From positions 6,025,967-6,089,966 of the forward strand of contig NC_087191.1 in assembly GCF_035594125.1 (NCBI RefSeq): a stretch of 64,000 nt of DNA. Direction: 5' to 3'. The notes under the pieces are model-generated. The model did no database searches. It saw only the letters and a program-made list of their open reading frames with translations, and had not been told where the DNA came from. This stretch comes from Scylla paramamosain. Taxonomy: Eukaryota > Arthropoda > Malacostraca > Decapoda > Portunidae. The translations under genes and the position numbers were made by a program. Shown one piece after another: positions 1 through 11,352 of this stretch (position 1 is the stretch's first letter; the number at the start of each line of letters is the position of its first letter).

Positions 1-530
1 TGTATATAAAGAATTTTCTTAGATACCAAAATGCTGAAACTCAGGAATAACACTCTTAATTAAGAATGCAGAACAACTTTACCAAATGTGTGTATTTTGA
101 GTGCTTTTCACATTCTTAGTTACCAAAACCCCAAATTGCATGCGAAACTAGCTTTATGTGGGAAAACAATGACATTACCAAAAAGTTTTTGAGCGTGATA
201 GGCAATAAAGCAGTAACAAGCACGGCAATCACATTACATGGTAATAAAACGAACTTTTACCAAGAACTTGCCTTTACGTGTTTTTGAGCTCCTTACATAC
301 CAAAACGCTAAAACGCATGCAAAACACCCTTTATGGAGAAACAGAATAACATTACCAAAAAACATGTATTTTGAGTGTTTTTCATCATGTTACCTGTAAA
401 AACAGCTAAAATACATGGAAAGAACCCTATGTTTGGAAAATGAAAGGACGTTACGAGAAACGTGTATTATGAGTTTTTTTTAAGTTCGTTAAGTATGAAA
501 AAGCTAAAACCCACAAATAACAGTCTTTTT
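1..530 (+). repeat. HOR1 satellite segment, forward polarity
   Basis: Tandem degenerate monomers of about 93 bp read in the forward sense. Each carries the blocks GAGTGTTTTTGAGC, a TTAGGTACC- or TTACGTACC-like site followed by AAAACGC, a CATGCA or CATGAA box, a CTATATGG box and ATTACCARAAACGTGT. No coding signal is seen. Polarity changes near position 530, where the sequence switches within a few bases from TTTTTAGAGTG to GTACCTAACAATGTG. Confidence 0.9.
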
Positions 531-3500
531 AGAGTGTTTTCGTACCTAACAATGTGAAAAACACTCAAAAAGCACATTTTTGGTAATCTTGTTCCTTTCT
601 CCATACAGAGTATTCTTCAATGCGTCAAATAGGTCTTGGTACCTAAGAAATATAAAAAAGAAACATTTATTATAAAAGTTTCTTCTAATGTCTTTTCGTT
701 TCCTCATGCAAAGTATTTTGCATGCATTTATGTTTCTTTTTATAAGTAAAAAGAAAAAAATTGTTTATGGTAATAAAGGGTGTTTTGCATACATCTCAGC
801 GTTATGGTACGTAAGTAGCTGAAAATACCCAAATGATAAATTTTTGGTTGACTTGTTCTTTCATATAGGTAGCTTTCCATGCTTTTTATAACTTTGGTAC
901 CTAACAACAACAATCGACACTCAAAAGACATGTTTCTGGAAATATCGTTTCATCTCCCCATAGATGGTGCTCTGGAGTCATTTTGACGTTTTGGTACATA
1001 AAATTGTGAAAAACACAAAATAAACGTTTTTGGTAATGTTCTGTTTCTCCATATACAGTGGTACTAAATAGTTTTCGCGTTTGGTACCTAAGACGCTCAA
1101 AAACACTAATAGCATCTTTCTCGTAATGTCCTTTATTTTATCCTTATTGGGTGATTTCCATGCATTTTGGCGTTTTTGTTACGTAACAATGTGAAAAAAA
1201 CACTCAAAATATACGGTTTCGGTAATGTTCTTCTGTTTCTTCATATATAATGTTATACATGCGTTTGTGCATTTTGCTAACTAAGAATCTCAAAAACACT
1301 GATAAATGAAGTGTCTTTTTATTTCTTTTCGTATCGCCATTTAGGATACTTTGCATGCATTTTTGCTTTTTTTTTATACGTAAGATAAAAAAAAAACTCA
1401 AAATACATTTTTCTAGTAATGTTATTCTGTTTCTTTATAAAATGTGCTTTGCATGCATTTTAGCGTTTTGGTACGTAAGTAGCTGTAAAAACTCTCAAAA
1501 GACACGCTTTTGGTAATGTTTTGCTTTTCCAAATAGGGAGCTTTCTTTGCTTTTTAGCGTTTTGGTATCTAATATTGTTGTGTTTCTCTAAAGAGAGTAT
1601 TATTTATGCATTTTCGCGTTTTGGTACCTGAGAAGCTCAAAAACGCTCTTTATATAAGTTTCTCATAATGTCTTTGGTCACTTTTTTTTTTTTGCGTAAC
1701 AAGCTCAAAACATTGAAAATACACGCTTTTTTTTGGTAATGTTATTCAGTTTTTCCAAAAAAAAAAGGCGTTTTGGATGCGTTTAAGTGTTTTTGTATGT
1801 AAGTAGCTCATAAGCACTGAAATTAAAAGTTTTTGTAATCTTTGTTTTCTCCTATAGGGTGCATTCCTTGGTTTTTAGCTTCTTGGTACCTAAGATGCTC
1901 ATAAACACTGAAAGGACATGTTTCTGGAAATGTTTCCTTTCCCCATATAGTATGGTTTGCATGCATTTTCGCGTTGCGGTACCTAATAACGTGAAAAAAA
2001 ACTTAAAACACAAGGGTTGGTTATTCTTGTTCCGTTTCTCCATATAGAGTATTATTCATACGTTTTAGTGTTCTGGTACCTATGAAGCTCAATACCACTC
2101 AAAATATACGTTTCTTTTAATATTTTTTTTTCCTCTTTTAGGGTTATTTGCATGTATTTTATCGTTTTTGTACGTAACAGGCGCAAAATCTCTCAAAATG
2201 CATGTTTTTGGTAAAGCTGTTGAGTTTCTCCCTAAAAAGTGTGTTTTGCAACCGTTTTAGCGGTTTGGTATGTAAGTACCTCAAAACACTTAATGTTTTC
2301 CCATTTACGATACTTTCCATGCTTTTTAAGAGCTTTTTGTGCCTAACACACTCATAAACTCTCAAAAGACATGTTTCTGGAAATGTCGTTTATTTTCCCC
2401 ATATCGGGTGGTTTGCATGCATTTTGGCGTTTTGATACCTAACAAAGCTAAATACACTTAAAATACACGTTTTCTCCATACAGAAGGCAAATCGTGCGTT
2501 TTATCGTTTCGGTACCTAATAAGCTAAAAAAAAAAAAAAAAAAAAAACTGATAATACTGGTTTCTCTTAATGTCTTTTCGTTTTCTTATATAGGGTACTT
2601 TATATGCATTTTGACGCTTTTGTACGAGTACATAACGAGCTGAAAAATCGCTCAAAATGCTCGTTTTTGGTAATGTTTTTGTTTCTGCAGGAAGGGTGTT
2701 TTGCATGTTTTATCGTTTTGGTACATTATAAATTTAAAAACTTTCATACACGTGAAAAGTCACTTTGTTGGTTATTTTTTTTTCCCTTCCAACATAGTGC
2801 TCTTTTCATACTTCTTATTGTTTTGGTGCCTAACACGTAGAAACACTCTCAAAAGATAGGTTTCTTGTAATTTCGTTTTGTGTCGTCTTTTAGAGATCTT
2901 TGCATGTATTTTTGCGCTTTGGTACCTAATGATATGAAAACCACTCAAAATCTATATTTTCATTCGTGTTGTTTTGTTTCTCCATATAGAATACTATTAA
3001 GGTGCCTTTGTGTTTGGTATCTAAAAAGCTGAAAAGCTCTCATAATACACGTTTCTCGAAATGTCTTCGTTTCCCGGCATAGGGAACTTTGCATACATTT
3101 CGGCGTTTTTCTACTTACATACCTCAAAAACACTGAAAATATAGTTTTTTTTTTTGTATTGTTATTTTGTTTCTCCATAAAGCGTGTTTTGCGTCTGTTC
3201 AAGCGTTTTGATATAAAAGTAGCTCAAAAACACTAAAAAATACTATTTTTTTGATAATTTTGTTTTGTATTCCCATATAGAATGCTTTCCATTTTATTTT
3301 TTTTTAGAGTTTTGGTGCCTAACACGCTCATAAACACTCAAAATTCACGTTTCTGGAGATTTCGTTTCGTTTCTCCCATAGATTGCACTTTGCATGAATT
3401 TCGACGTTTTGGTACATAACATTGTGAAAACAAACAAAATACACGTTTTTAGTAATGTTGCTCTGTTACTCCATATAGAGTGGTATTCATGCATTTTCGT

Positions 3501-3895
3501 ATATTTCAACCTAATAAGGTGTAAAACACTTATAATATACGTTTCTCGTAATGTCTTTTCGTTTCCCCATATAGGGAACTTTACATGAATTTTGAAATTT
3601 TTTACGTAATTATCTTAAAACATTAAAAATACACGTTTTGCTGTTTCTCCATAAAAGGTGTTTTGCATGCGCCTTTGCGTTTTAGTATGTAAGTAGCTCA
3701 AAACAATGAAAAGACTTTTTTGTAATGTTTTGTTTTCCCATGTATGGTTCTTTCCTTGCTTTTTAGCGTTTTGTTACCTAATACGCTTACAAACACTGAA
3801 AAGACACGTTTCTAGAAGTGTCGTATTTTCCCTCATATAGGGAAGTTTTCATGCTTTTTACTGTTTTGTGGTTAATAAGTTTATATACACATATA
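531..3895 (-). repeat. HOR1 satellite segment, reverse polarity
   Basis: Same monomers in reverse complement, recognised by ACACGTTTCTGGTAATGT, CCCCATATAG, GCATGCATTTTGGCG and GGTACCTAAGAAGCTC. The five monomer types A to E recur in order. Small homopolymer runs such as the poly-A at 2,527-2,546 have grown inside monomers. Open frames here are chance readings of repeats. The segment ends near 3,895, where forward monomers resume after ATATACGTGG. Confidence 0.9.
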
Positions 3896-6374
3896 CGTGG
3901 AAATAAAAACACACTTTGAAAAACACACTTTCTGGAAAAACAGAATGATATCACCAAAAAGAAATCATTTGAAAGTTTTTGAGCTTGTTAGGAAGAAAAA
4001 CGCCATAATGTATGCAAAGTATTCTATATGAAGAAAGAAAAAGACATTACGAGAAACGTGTATTATGTGAGTAAATTTGAGCTTCTTAGGTAGCAAAATG
4101 TGAAAACGCATGAATAGCACTCTGTATGGATAAACATAACAACATTACCAAAAACGTGTATTTTGAGTGTTTTTTCATATTGTTAGGTGCCAAAACGCCA
4201 AAATGTATGGAAGCCCACTAACTAACAAACAAAACTAAATTTAATGAAACGTGTCTTTCGAATGTTTATGAATCTGCTAGGTACCAGAATGCTAAAAAGC
4301 ATGGAAAGATCACCATATGGGAATAAAAAACATTATCAAAAACATGTCTTTTCAATCTTTTTGAGCTTCTTACGTACCAAAACGCTAATACGTTTGCAAA
4401 ACACTCTTTATGGAGAAACAGAATAAAATTCCCCAAAACAAGTATTTTATGTGTTTATGAGCTTGTTACGTATGTTTCCAGAAACGTGTTTTTTGAGTGT
4501 TTAGACACTAAACCGATATAAAGCTTGGAAATCACTTGATTTGAACAACAAAAGAACACTAAGGAAAACGTGTCTTTTAAGTGTTTTTGAGCTTATTACA
4601 TACCAAAAACGTAAGCCGCATGCAAAAAAAAAAAAAAAAATCTTCATGCAGAAACATAATGACATTACCAAAAACTTGTAATTGGAGTGTATTTCTCATT
4701 GTTAGGTACACATGTAAAGCATGCGAAAGGAAACGAGTTTTCCAGAGAGGTGTCTTTTGAGTGTTTATGAGTGTTCTACCTCCAAAACGATTAAAAGCAT
4801 GGAAATCACACTGTAATGGAAAACAAAACATTAACAAAAATGTCTCTTTTCAGTATTTTTGAGCAACTTAGGTATCAGAACGCTAAAACGCATGCAAAAC
4901 ACCCTTGATGGAGAAACAGAATAACATTACCAAAATCAAGTTTTTTTATTGTTTTTGAGGCTATTACGTGAAAAACGTCAAAATACATTCCAAGTACCTT
5001 ATTTGGTTAAATGGAAAAAAAAAAAATATTACGAGAAAGGTTTTTTTTTTTTTTACCTCTTAGGTAACAAACCGCTAAAAGGCAATAATTAGCACTCTAT
5101 AGAAAAAAAAAGAAAACAGAACAATATTTCCAAAAACATGTATTTTGATTGTATTTCACATTGTCAGGTACCAAAACTCCAAAATGCAAACAAAACACCC
5201 TATATGGTGAAAGAAAACGATATTTCAAGAAAAGTGTCTTTTGATTGTTAATGAGCGTGTTAGACACCAAAACGAAAAAAAAAGAAAAACACACCCTGTA
5301 TGGAAAAACAACACATTACCAGAAACGTTTTTTTTTTCCACTGTTTTTGAGCAACTTATGTACCAAAACTTTGAAACGCATGGAAAATATTATTAATAAC
5401 ATTAAGAAAATAAGTATTTTGAGTGTTTTATCAAGTTGTTTCGTAGAAAAACGCCAAAAAGTAAGCACAGTATCCTAAATGGGGAAATGGATAAACATTA
5501 CGAAAAACGTGTATTATGAGTATTTTATTAGTTTCATAAGTACCAAAACGCTATGAATGAGTATGAATACCACTCTATAGAGAGAAACAGAATTACATTA
5601 CGTGTTATTTTGAGTGTATATCATATTGTTAGGTTTTTAAATCCGTGGAAAGCACCCTATATGGAGAAAGGAATCGAGATTTCCAGAAACGTGTTTTTTT
5701 TTTTAATATTTATGTGCGTGCAGACACCCAAACGATAAAAAAGGAGGAAAAGTACCCTATATGGGAGAACAAGACATTACCAAAACGTCTCTTTATAGTG
5801 TTTTTGAGCTACTTACGTACCAAAAACGTTGAAACGCTTGCAAAAAAAAAAAAAAACATGAAGAAAAAGTATCAAAAACGTGTTTTTGTTTGTTTTTGAG
5901 CTTAGTACGTGGAAAAATGCCAAAATGCAAGCAAAAGACTCTGTAATATTAAACGAAAAGACATTAGGAAAAAGGTGTATTATGAGGGTTTTAGAGCTTC
6001 TTAGGTAGCAAAATACTAAAACGCATGAATTTTATAGTGCACTTTATATCGACAAATCAGAACAACATTAACAATAATTTGTATTTGGGTGTTTTTTTTT
6101 TCTATTATTAGGTACCAAAATGCCATAATGTATTCAGTCACTTATATATGGAAACAAAACTACATTACTAGAAAAATGTTTTTTGAGGGTTTTTTTTATT
6201 TATTTTTTTTTCGTATTAGGCATCATAACGCTAAAAAAAAAAACATAGAAATCACCCTATATGGGAATATACATGTAAAACAACATTACGAACAAGTGTC
6301 TTTTCAGGGTTTTTGAATTTCTTTAGCACCAAAACTCTAAAACATGCAAAACACACTTTATTAAAAAAAAAAAA

Positions 6375-6393
6375 AGAGAGAGAGAGAGAGAGA
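6375..6393. repeat. (GA)n microsatellite
   Basis: A pure AG dinucleotide run directly after a poly-A stretch, inside a HOR1 monomer. Confidence 0.95.
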
Positions 6394-7504
6394 ATAACCT
6401 TACGAAAAACAAGTATTTTGAGTTTTTTGAGCTTGTTACGTAAAGAAACGCCAAAATATATGCAAAGTCCTCTATTTTGGGAAACGGAAGGACATTATGA
6501 AAGATCTATTATAATCGTTTTTTTTTTTTTTACCTTTTTAGGTACAAATACGCTAAACGCATTGACAGCACTTAATAATAAAAAAAAAAAAACATCACCT
6601 AAAACTTATATTTTGAGTGTATTTAACAAAACGCCAAAATGCATGCAAAGCAACGTATATGGCAATATAAAACATCATTACGAAAAAACGTGTCTTTTGA
6701 ATGTTATAGAGCTTCCTACGTACAAAACGCTATAACGAATACAAAACACTTTATGGAGAAAAAGAATAATATTACAAAAAATATCTATTTCGAGTGTTTT
6801 TTGCGTGTTACGTACAAAAATGCAAGAATGCATGAAAATAACGTTATATGGGGAAACGAAAGGACATTACGAAGAAAATCTATTATAAGTGTTTTTGAAC
6901 ATCATGGGTAAAAAGATGCTGAAACTCAGGAATAGTACTCGATATCGAGACCAAAAAACGTGTATTTTGAGTGTTTTCACACTAATAAATAGCAAATCGC
7001 CAAAATGCATCGAAAATCCTCTATATGGGTAAAAACGAGATTTCCAGAAACGTATCTTTTAAATGTTTTTGCATGATGAAACGAAAAGACATTATGAGAA
7101 AAGTTTATTGTGAGAGTTTTTGTACTTTTTAAGTATCAAAGTGCAAAAACACATGAAAAGCACTCTATGTCGATAAATAAAACATTTAAAAAACGTGTAT
7201 TACAAGTGTTTTTTTTTTCCATTGTATGGTATCATAACGTCACATTACATATAAAGCACCTTATATGAAAAAAGAAAAAAAAACGAAATTTCCAGAAACT
7301 TGTCTTTTGAGTTTTTATGAGCGTTATAGACAGCAAAAAAGTTAAAATGCAGTAAAATCACCCTATATGGGAATACAAAACATTATTACAAAAAACAAGT
7401 CTTTTGAGTGTTTTGAACTTCTTTCGTACCAAAACGTTAAGACGAATACAAAACACCCTTTGTTAAGAAAGAAAATACAAGTTATTAAAAATAAAAATGT
7501 ATTT

Positions 7505-7790
7505 CAAGTGTTTTTGAACATGTTACGTACAAAAACACGAAAAAAAGCATGAAAAATACTCTACATAAAGATCCAAAATGAAACTACTAGAGACGTGCAT
7601 TACAAGTATTTTGAGTTTCTTAGTCACCAAAGCGTTAAAACACATGAATAGCACTTTATATGGAGGAACAGAGCAACCTTGCGATAAACGTCTGTTTTGA
7701 ATGTATTTCATATGGTTAGGTACCAAAGCGCCAAAATACATGCAATAAACCCTACATGAGGAAAGGCAACAAATTTTCCAGAAACTTGCT
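7505..7790 (+). repeat. Inverted duplicate, forward copy (partner 10,510-10,790)
   Basis: About 285 bp of satellite whose reverse complement matches 10,510-10,790 at roughly 85% by eye, well above the background between monomers. Shared idiosyncrasies include GCATTACAAGTATTTTGAG against its counterpart near 10,670-10,700, and CCTACATGAGGAAAGG near 7,750 against CCTTTCCTCATGT near 10,525. Confidence 0.7.
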
Positions 7791-8245
7791 TTTTCTTAGT
7801 TTTTTTTTTTTTTTTGTAAGCGTGTTGTGCATAACGTATAAAAAAAACGCATGGAAAGAAAAAAAAACATGGAAAAAAAGAGTCTCGAGTGTTTTTGAGC
7901 TTCATACGTACTAAATCGCTAAAACGCATACAAAATAACCTTCATAGAGGATTAGAATATTATAAAAAAAAAAAAGAGTATTTTGAGTGTTTTTGAGATT
8001 ATTATTAAAAAAAAATAACGCAAAAAATGCATGCAAAATACCCTATATGGGGAAACGAAAGAGAATTACCAGAGACGCGTATTATGAATGTTATTAAGCA
8101 TCTTGGTGCCAAAACTGTAAAATACATGAATATGCATTTTATCTATATGAAAAACCAGAACATTACCGAAAATGTGTATTTTGAGTGTTTTTCACATTGT
8201 TAGCAACCAAAACGCAAAAATTCATTTGAAGCCTCCTATAAGGGG

Positions 8246-8405
8246 AAAGGTTTTCCCCATCCCCATAATTTCCATGCTTTTTAGCTTAATAATGCGTTAC
8301 ACGCTCTAAAACACTCAAATGACACGTTTCTGGAAAATTTGTTTCCTTTCCTCATGTTGGGTTTATTGCATCATTTTTGGCGTTTTGGTACCTTACAATG
8401 TGAAA
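8246..8405 (-). repeat. Short reversed satellite island
   Basis: About 160 bp of reverse-polarity satellite between forward segments. It starts at a small hairpin (GGGGAAAGGTTTTCCCC, about 8,239-8,255). Its right part resembles 10,512-10,590: both carry GGAAAATTTGTTTCCTTTCC. That suggests it was copied from, or shares a source with, that locus. Confidence 0.8.
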
Positions 8406-8582
8406 TACATTACCAGAAAAGTGTCTTTTGAGTGTTTTGGAGCACGTTCGGCACAAAAAACGCACCAAAAAGCATGGAATTCACCCTGTTTGGTAATACA
8501 AAGCAATAATACGAAAAATGTGTCTGTTGAGTGTCTTTGATCTTCTTACGTGCCAAAACGCTAAAATGCATGCAAAGCACAC

Positions 8583-9031
8583 TGAAACATTATCAAAAAA
8601 GAAAAAATTTGAGTGTTTTTTGAGCTTCTTACTTACAAAAACGTCAAAAAACATGGAAAATACCTTATATAAGTAAATAAAAAAAAATCCGAGAAATGTG
8701 TATTATGAGTGTTTTTAAACATCTTAAGTACAAAAACTTGAAAGCGCTTGAATAGTACTCTATATGGAGAAACAGAACAATATTACCAAAAACGAGTATT
8801 TTCTTACTTGCCAAAACACTAAAACCCATGCATAGCACATTACCAAAAAAGAAGTATTTTGAGTGTTTTTGAGCTTGTTACAAAAAGTCAAAAAGCATGA
8901 AAAATACCTTATATAAGTAAAGGAAAAAAAAATACGAGAAATGAGTGTTTTTGAACATCTTACGTACAAAAACTTGAAGGCGCTTGAATAGCACTCTATA
9001 TGGAGTAACAGAACAATATTACTAAAAATAT
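8583..9031 (+). repeat. Local tandem duplication of a C-D monomer pair
   Basis: Positions 8,583-8,803 and 8,838-9,031 share unusual private variants absent from neighbouring monomers: CCTTATATAAGTAAA in the C monomer and ACTTGAA(A/G)GCGCTTGAATAG in the D monomer. They are adjacent tandem copies with a partly deleted monomer between them. Confidence 0.75.
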
Positions 9032-9670
9032 GTGTTTTGAGTGTATTTCATATTGTTGGGTGCCATTATGCCAAAATGCATGACAACACACTATATGAAA
9101 AAAAAAAAAATACGTATCCACAAAAATGTATTTTGAGTCTTTATAAGCGTATTATGCAGAAAAAAGTAAAATAAATAAATAAAATAAATAAAGCACCCTA
9201 TATACGAAAAAAAAAAAAAAAATTACCAGAAATGTGTCTTGAGTGTTTCTGATCTACCTATCTAACAAAACAGTAAAATACATGAAAAACACCGCTTCTG
9301 GAAAAAAGAAAAAAGATTAACATTAACAAAAACAAGTATTTTAAGTGTTTTTGAACACGTTACGTACAAAAACGTCAAAAAGCATATAAAGTATCTATAT
9401 GAAGAAACTCTATATGAAGAAATAGAACAACATTACCAAAAACATGTATTTCGAGTGTATTTAACATTGTCATGTTCCAAAATGTCAAAATGTACGTAAA
9501 GCTTCCTATATAGGGAAAGAAAAAATGAGATTTTTAAAAATGTGTCTTTTGAATGTTTATCAGTGTGCTAGACACAAAAACGTTAAAAAAGCATCAAAAA
9601 GCACCCTATATGAGAGAGCAAAACAACATTACCGAAAAGGTTTCTTTTTTAGCTTTTTGAGCTAGGTACG

Positions 9671-10478
9671 TACGAAAACGTTAAAACGCCTGGAAAGTAC
9701 ACTTTATGCAGAAACATAATGATATTACCAAAAACAAATATTTTTTTTATTGTTTTGAGCTTTTTACGTAAAAAACGGAAGAATGCTTGCAAAGTAAACG
9801 AAAACACATTACAAGAAACGTATATTATTAGTGTTTTTGAGATTCTTTATTACCAAAATTCTAAAACCCATAACTCTCTATATGGAGAAACAGATCAACA
9901 TTACCAAAAACTTGTATTTTGTGTGAATTCCTCAGTGATAGGTGCCAAAACACCCTACATATTGAAAGGAAACGAGATTTCCAGAAACGTATCTTTTTTA
10001 TGTTTATGAGCGTACTAAGAACCAAAACACTGAAAAGCATGAAAAGCACCCTATGTGAGAAAGCAAAACATTACGAAAAACGTTTTGGTACGTAAACACC
10101 TTTTATGAAGAAACAGAAAGACATTACTCAAAAGAAATATTTTGAGTGTTTCGGAACTTCTTAGGTACCTTCCATACATTTTGGCTTAGAAAAACGCCAG
10201 AATGTATGGAAAAACGAAAATACACTACGAGAAACATGTATTATGACTGTTTTTTAACTTCTTAGGAATAAAAACGCTAAAACGTATGAATAGCTCTCTA
10301 TATGAAGGAACAGAATATTACCCAAAAATTGAATTTTAAGTGTTTCCACGTTATTAGGTGAAAAAAAAGCCAAAATGCATGCAAATCTTACTATATGGGA
10401 AAACGAAGAGACATTGCAAGAAACTTGCCTTTTGAGTGTTTTTGAGTCATAGACACAAAAAGCTAAAAAGCATGGAAA
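9671..10478 (+). repeat. Segmental duplicate D1, left copy (partner 43,399-44,224)
   Basis: About 0.8 kb with the same polarity and the same private variants as 43,399-44,224: GCCTGGAAAGTACACTTTAT, TGTGTGAATTCCTCA, and a mini-palindrome TCCATACATTTTGGC / GCCAGAATGTATGGA. Identity is roughly 90% by eye. This copy alone has lost about 50 bp near 10,080 and carries the inverted box CGTTTTGGTACGTAA there. Confidence 0.85.
10171..10210. repeat. Mini-palindrome in D1, left copy
   Basis: Arms TCCATACATTTTGGC (10,171-10,185) and GCCAGAATGTATGGA (10,196-10,210), one mismatch, 10-base loop. The left arm replaces the normal monomer start with an inverted copy of the following 15 bases. Confidence 0.9.
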
Positions 10479-10509
10479 AAAAAAAAAAACAATGACCAAG
10501 CACTTTTCC

Positions 10510-10790
10510 GGAAAATTTGTTTCCTTTCCTCATGTATTGTTTATTGCATGCATTTTAGAGCTTTATTACCTAACCATGTGAAATACAGTCAAAATACACG
10601 ATTTCCACAAGGTTGCTCTTTTCCTCATTATAAAGAGCTATTCATGTGCTTTAACGTTTTGGTGACTAAGAAGCTCAAAATACTTATGATGCACGTCTCT
10701 GGTAATTTCATTTTGGCTTTATATACAATATTTTTCATGTATTTTTCATGTTTTTGTATGTAACATGTTCAAAAACACTCAAAATACATT
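10510..10790 (-). repeat. Inverted duplicate, reverse copy (partner 7,505-7,790)
   Basis: Reverse-complement partner of 7,505-7,790. Shared variants include AACCATGTGAAATACA, CAAGGTTGCTCT and GGTGACTAAGAA, which are rare elsewhere in the array. Confidence 0.7.
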
Positions 10791-11352
10791 TTTTTTTGTG
10801 GGGTAACTTGCAGTTTCTTTATTTACAAAGGGTGCATTCGTTTTAATCTTTTGGTACGAAATAAGTTGAAAAACACTCAAGAGACTCGTTTTTTTTTTTT
10901 TTGTAATAATGTTTTGTATTCAGCTATAGGGTGATTTTCATGGATCTTAGAGTTTTTACTGTCCATAATTCTCATAAGAAAATGACAAGTTTGTAGAATT
11001 TTTTTTATTTTATTTTCACTTCATATAAGGTGCTTTGTATGTAATGTAACGTTGTGGTACCTAACAATGTAAAAAAAAAAAAAAAAAACCCTCTAAATAC
11101 ACGTTTTTATTAATATTCTATTTCTCGATATAGAATGCTTTTTATTCATTTTTTGCACTTTGATACTTAAAAAGTACAAAACTTCTCCCAATAAACTTTT
11201 CTCATAATATCTTTTTGTTTCATCATATAGAGTAATTTGGTTGCATTTTGCAATTTTTCTTCTTAATACTCAAAAACAATGAAAATACACGTTTTTCATT
11301 AAGTTATACTCTTTCTTCATAAAAGTTTTTTTTTATGCATTTCAGCGTTTTC

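Larger units (their letters stand above)
3896..8245 (+). repeat. HOR1 satellite segment, forward polarity (period visible)
   Basis: The clearest place to see the five-monomer unit. E monomers (TTTCACATTGTTAGGTACC type) begin near 5,160, 5,620 and 6,095, giving a period of about 465 bp. Order: A carries GAGCGTGTTAGGCACC and AAGCATGG; B carries GAGCTACTTACGTACC; C carries GAGCTTGTTACGTA and a GGGGAAACGAAAAGACATT end; D carries GCATGAATAGCACTC; E ends GGGGAAAGGAAACGAGATTT. No gene is supported. Ends at a GGGGAAA/TTTCCCC hairpin at about 8,239-8,255. Confidence 0.9.
8406..10495 (+). repeat. HOR1 satellite segment, forward polarity
   Basis: Forward HOR1 monomers. E monomers near 9,050, 9,452 and 9,917 give spacings of about 400 and 465 bp, so one unit carries a deletion. 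It contains a local C-D monomer duplication (8,583-8,803 and 8,838-9,031) and the left copy of a segmental duplication (9,671-10,478). No genes seen. Confidence 0.9.
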
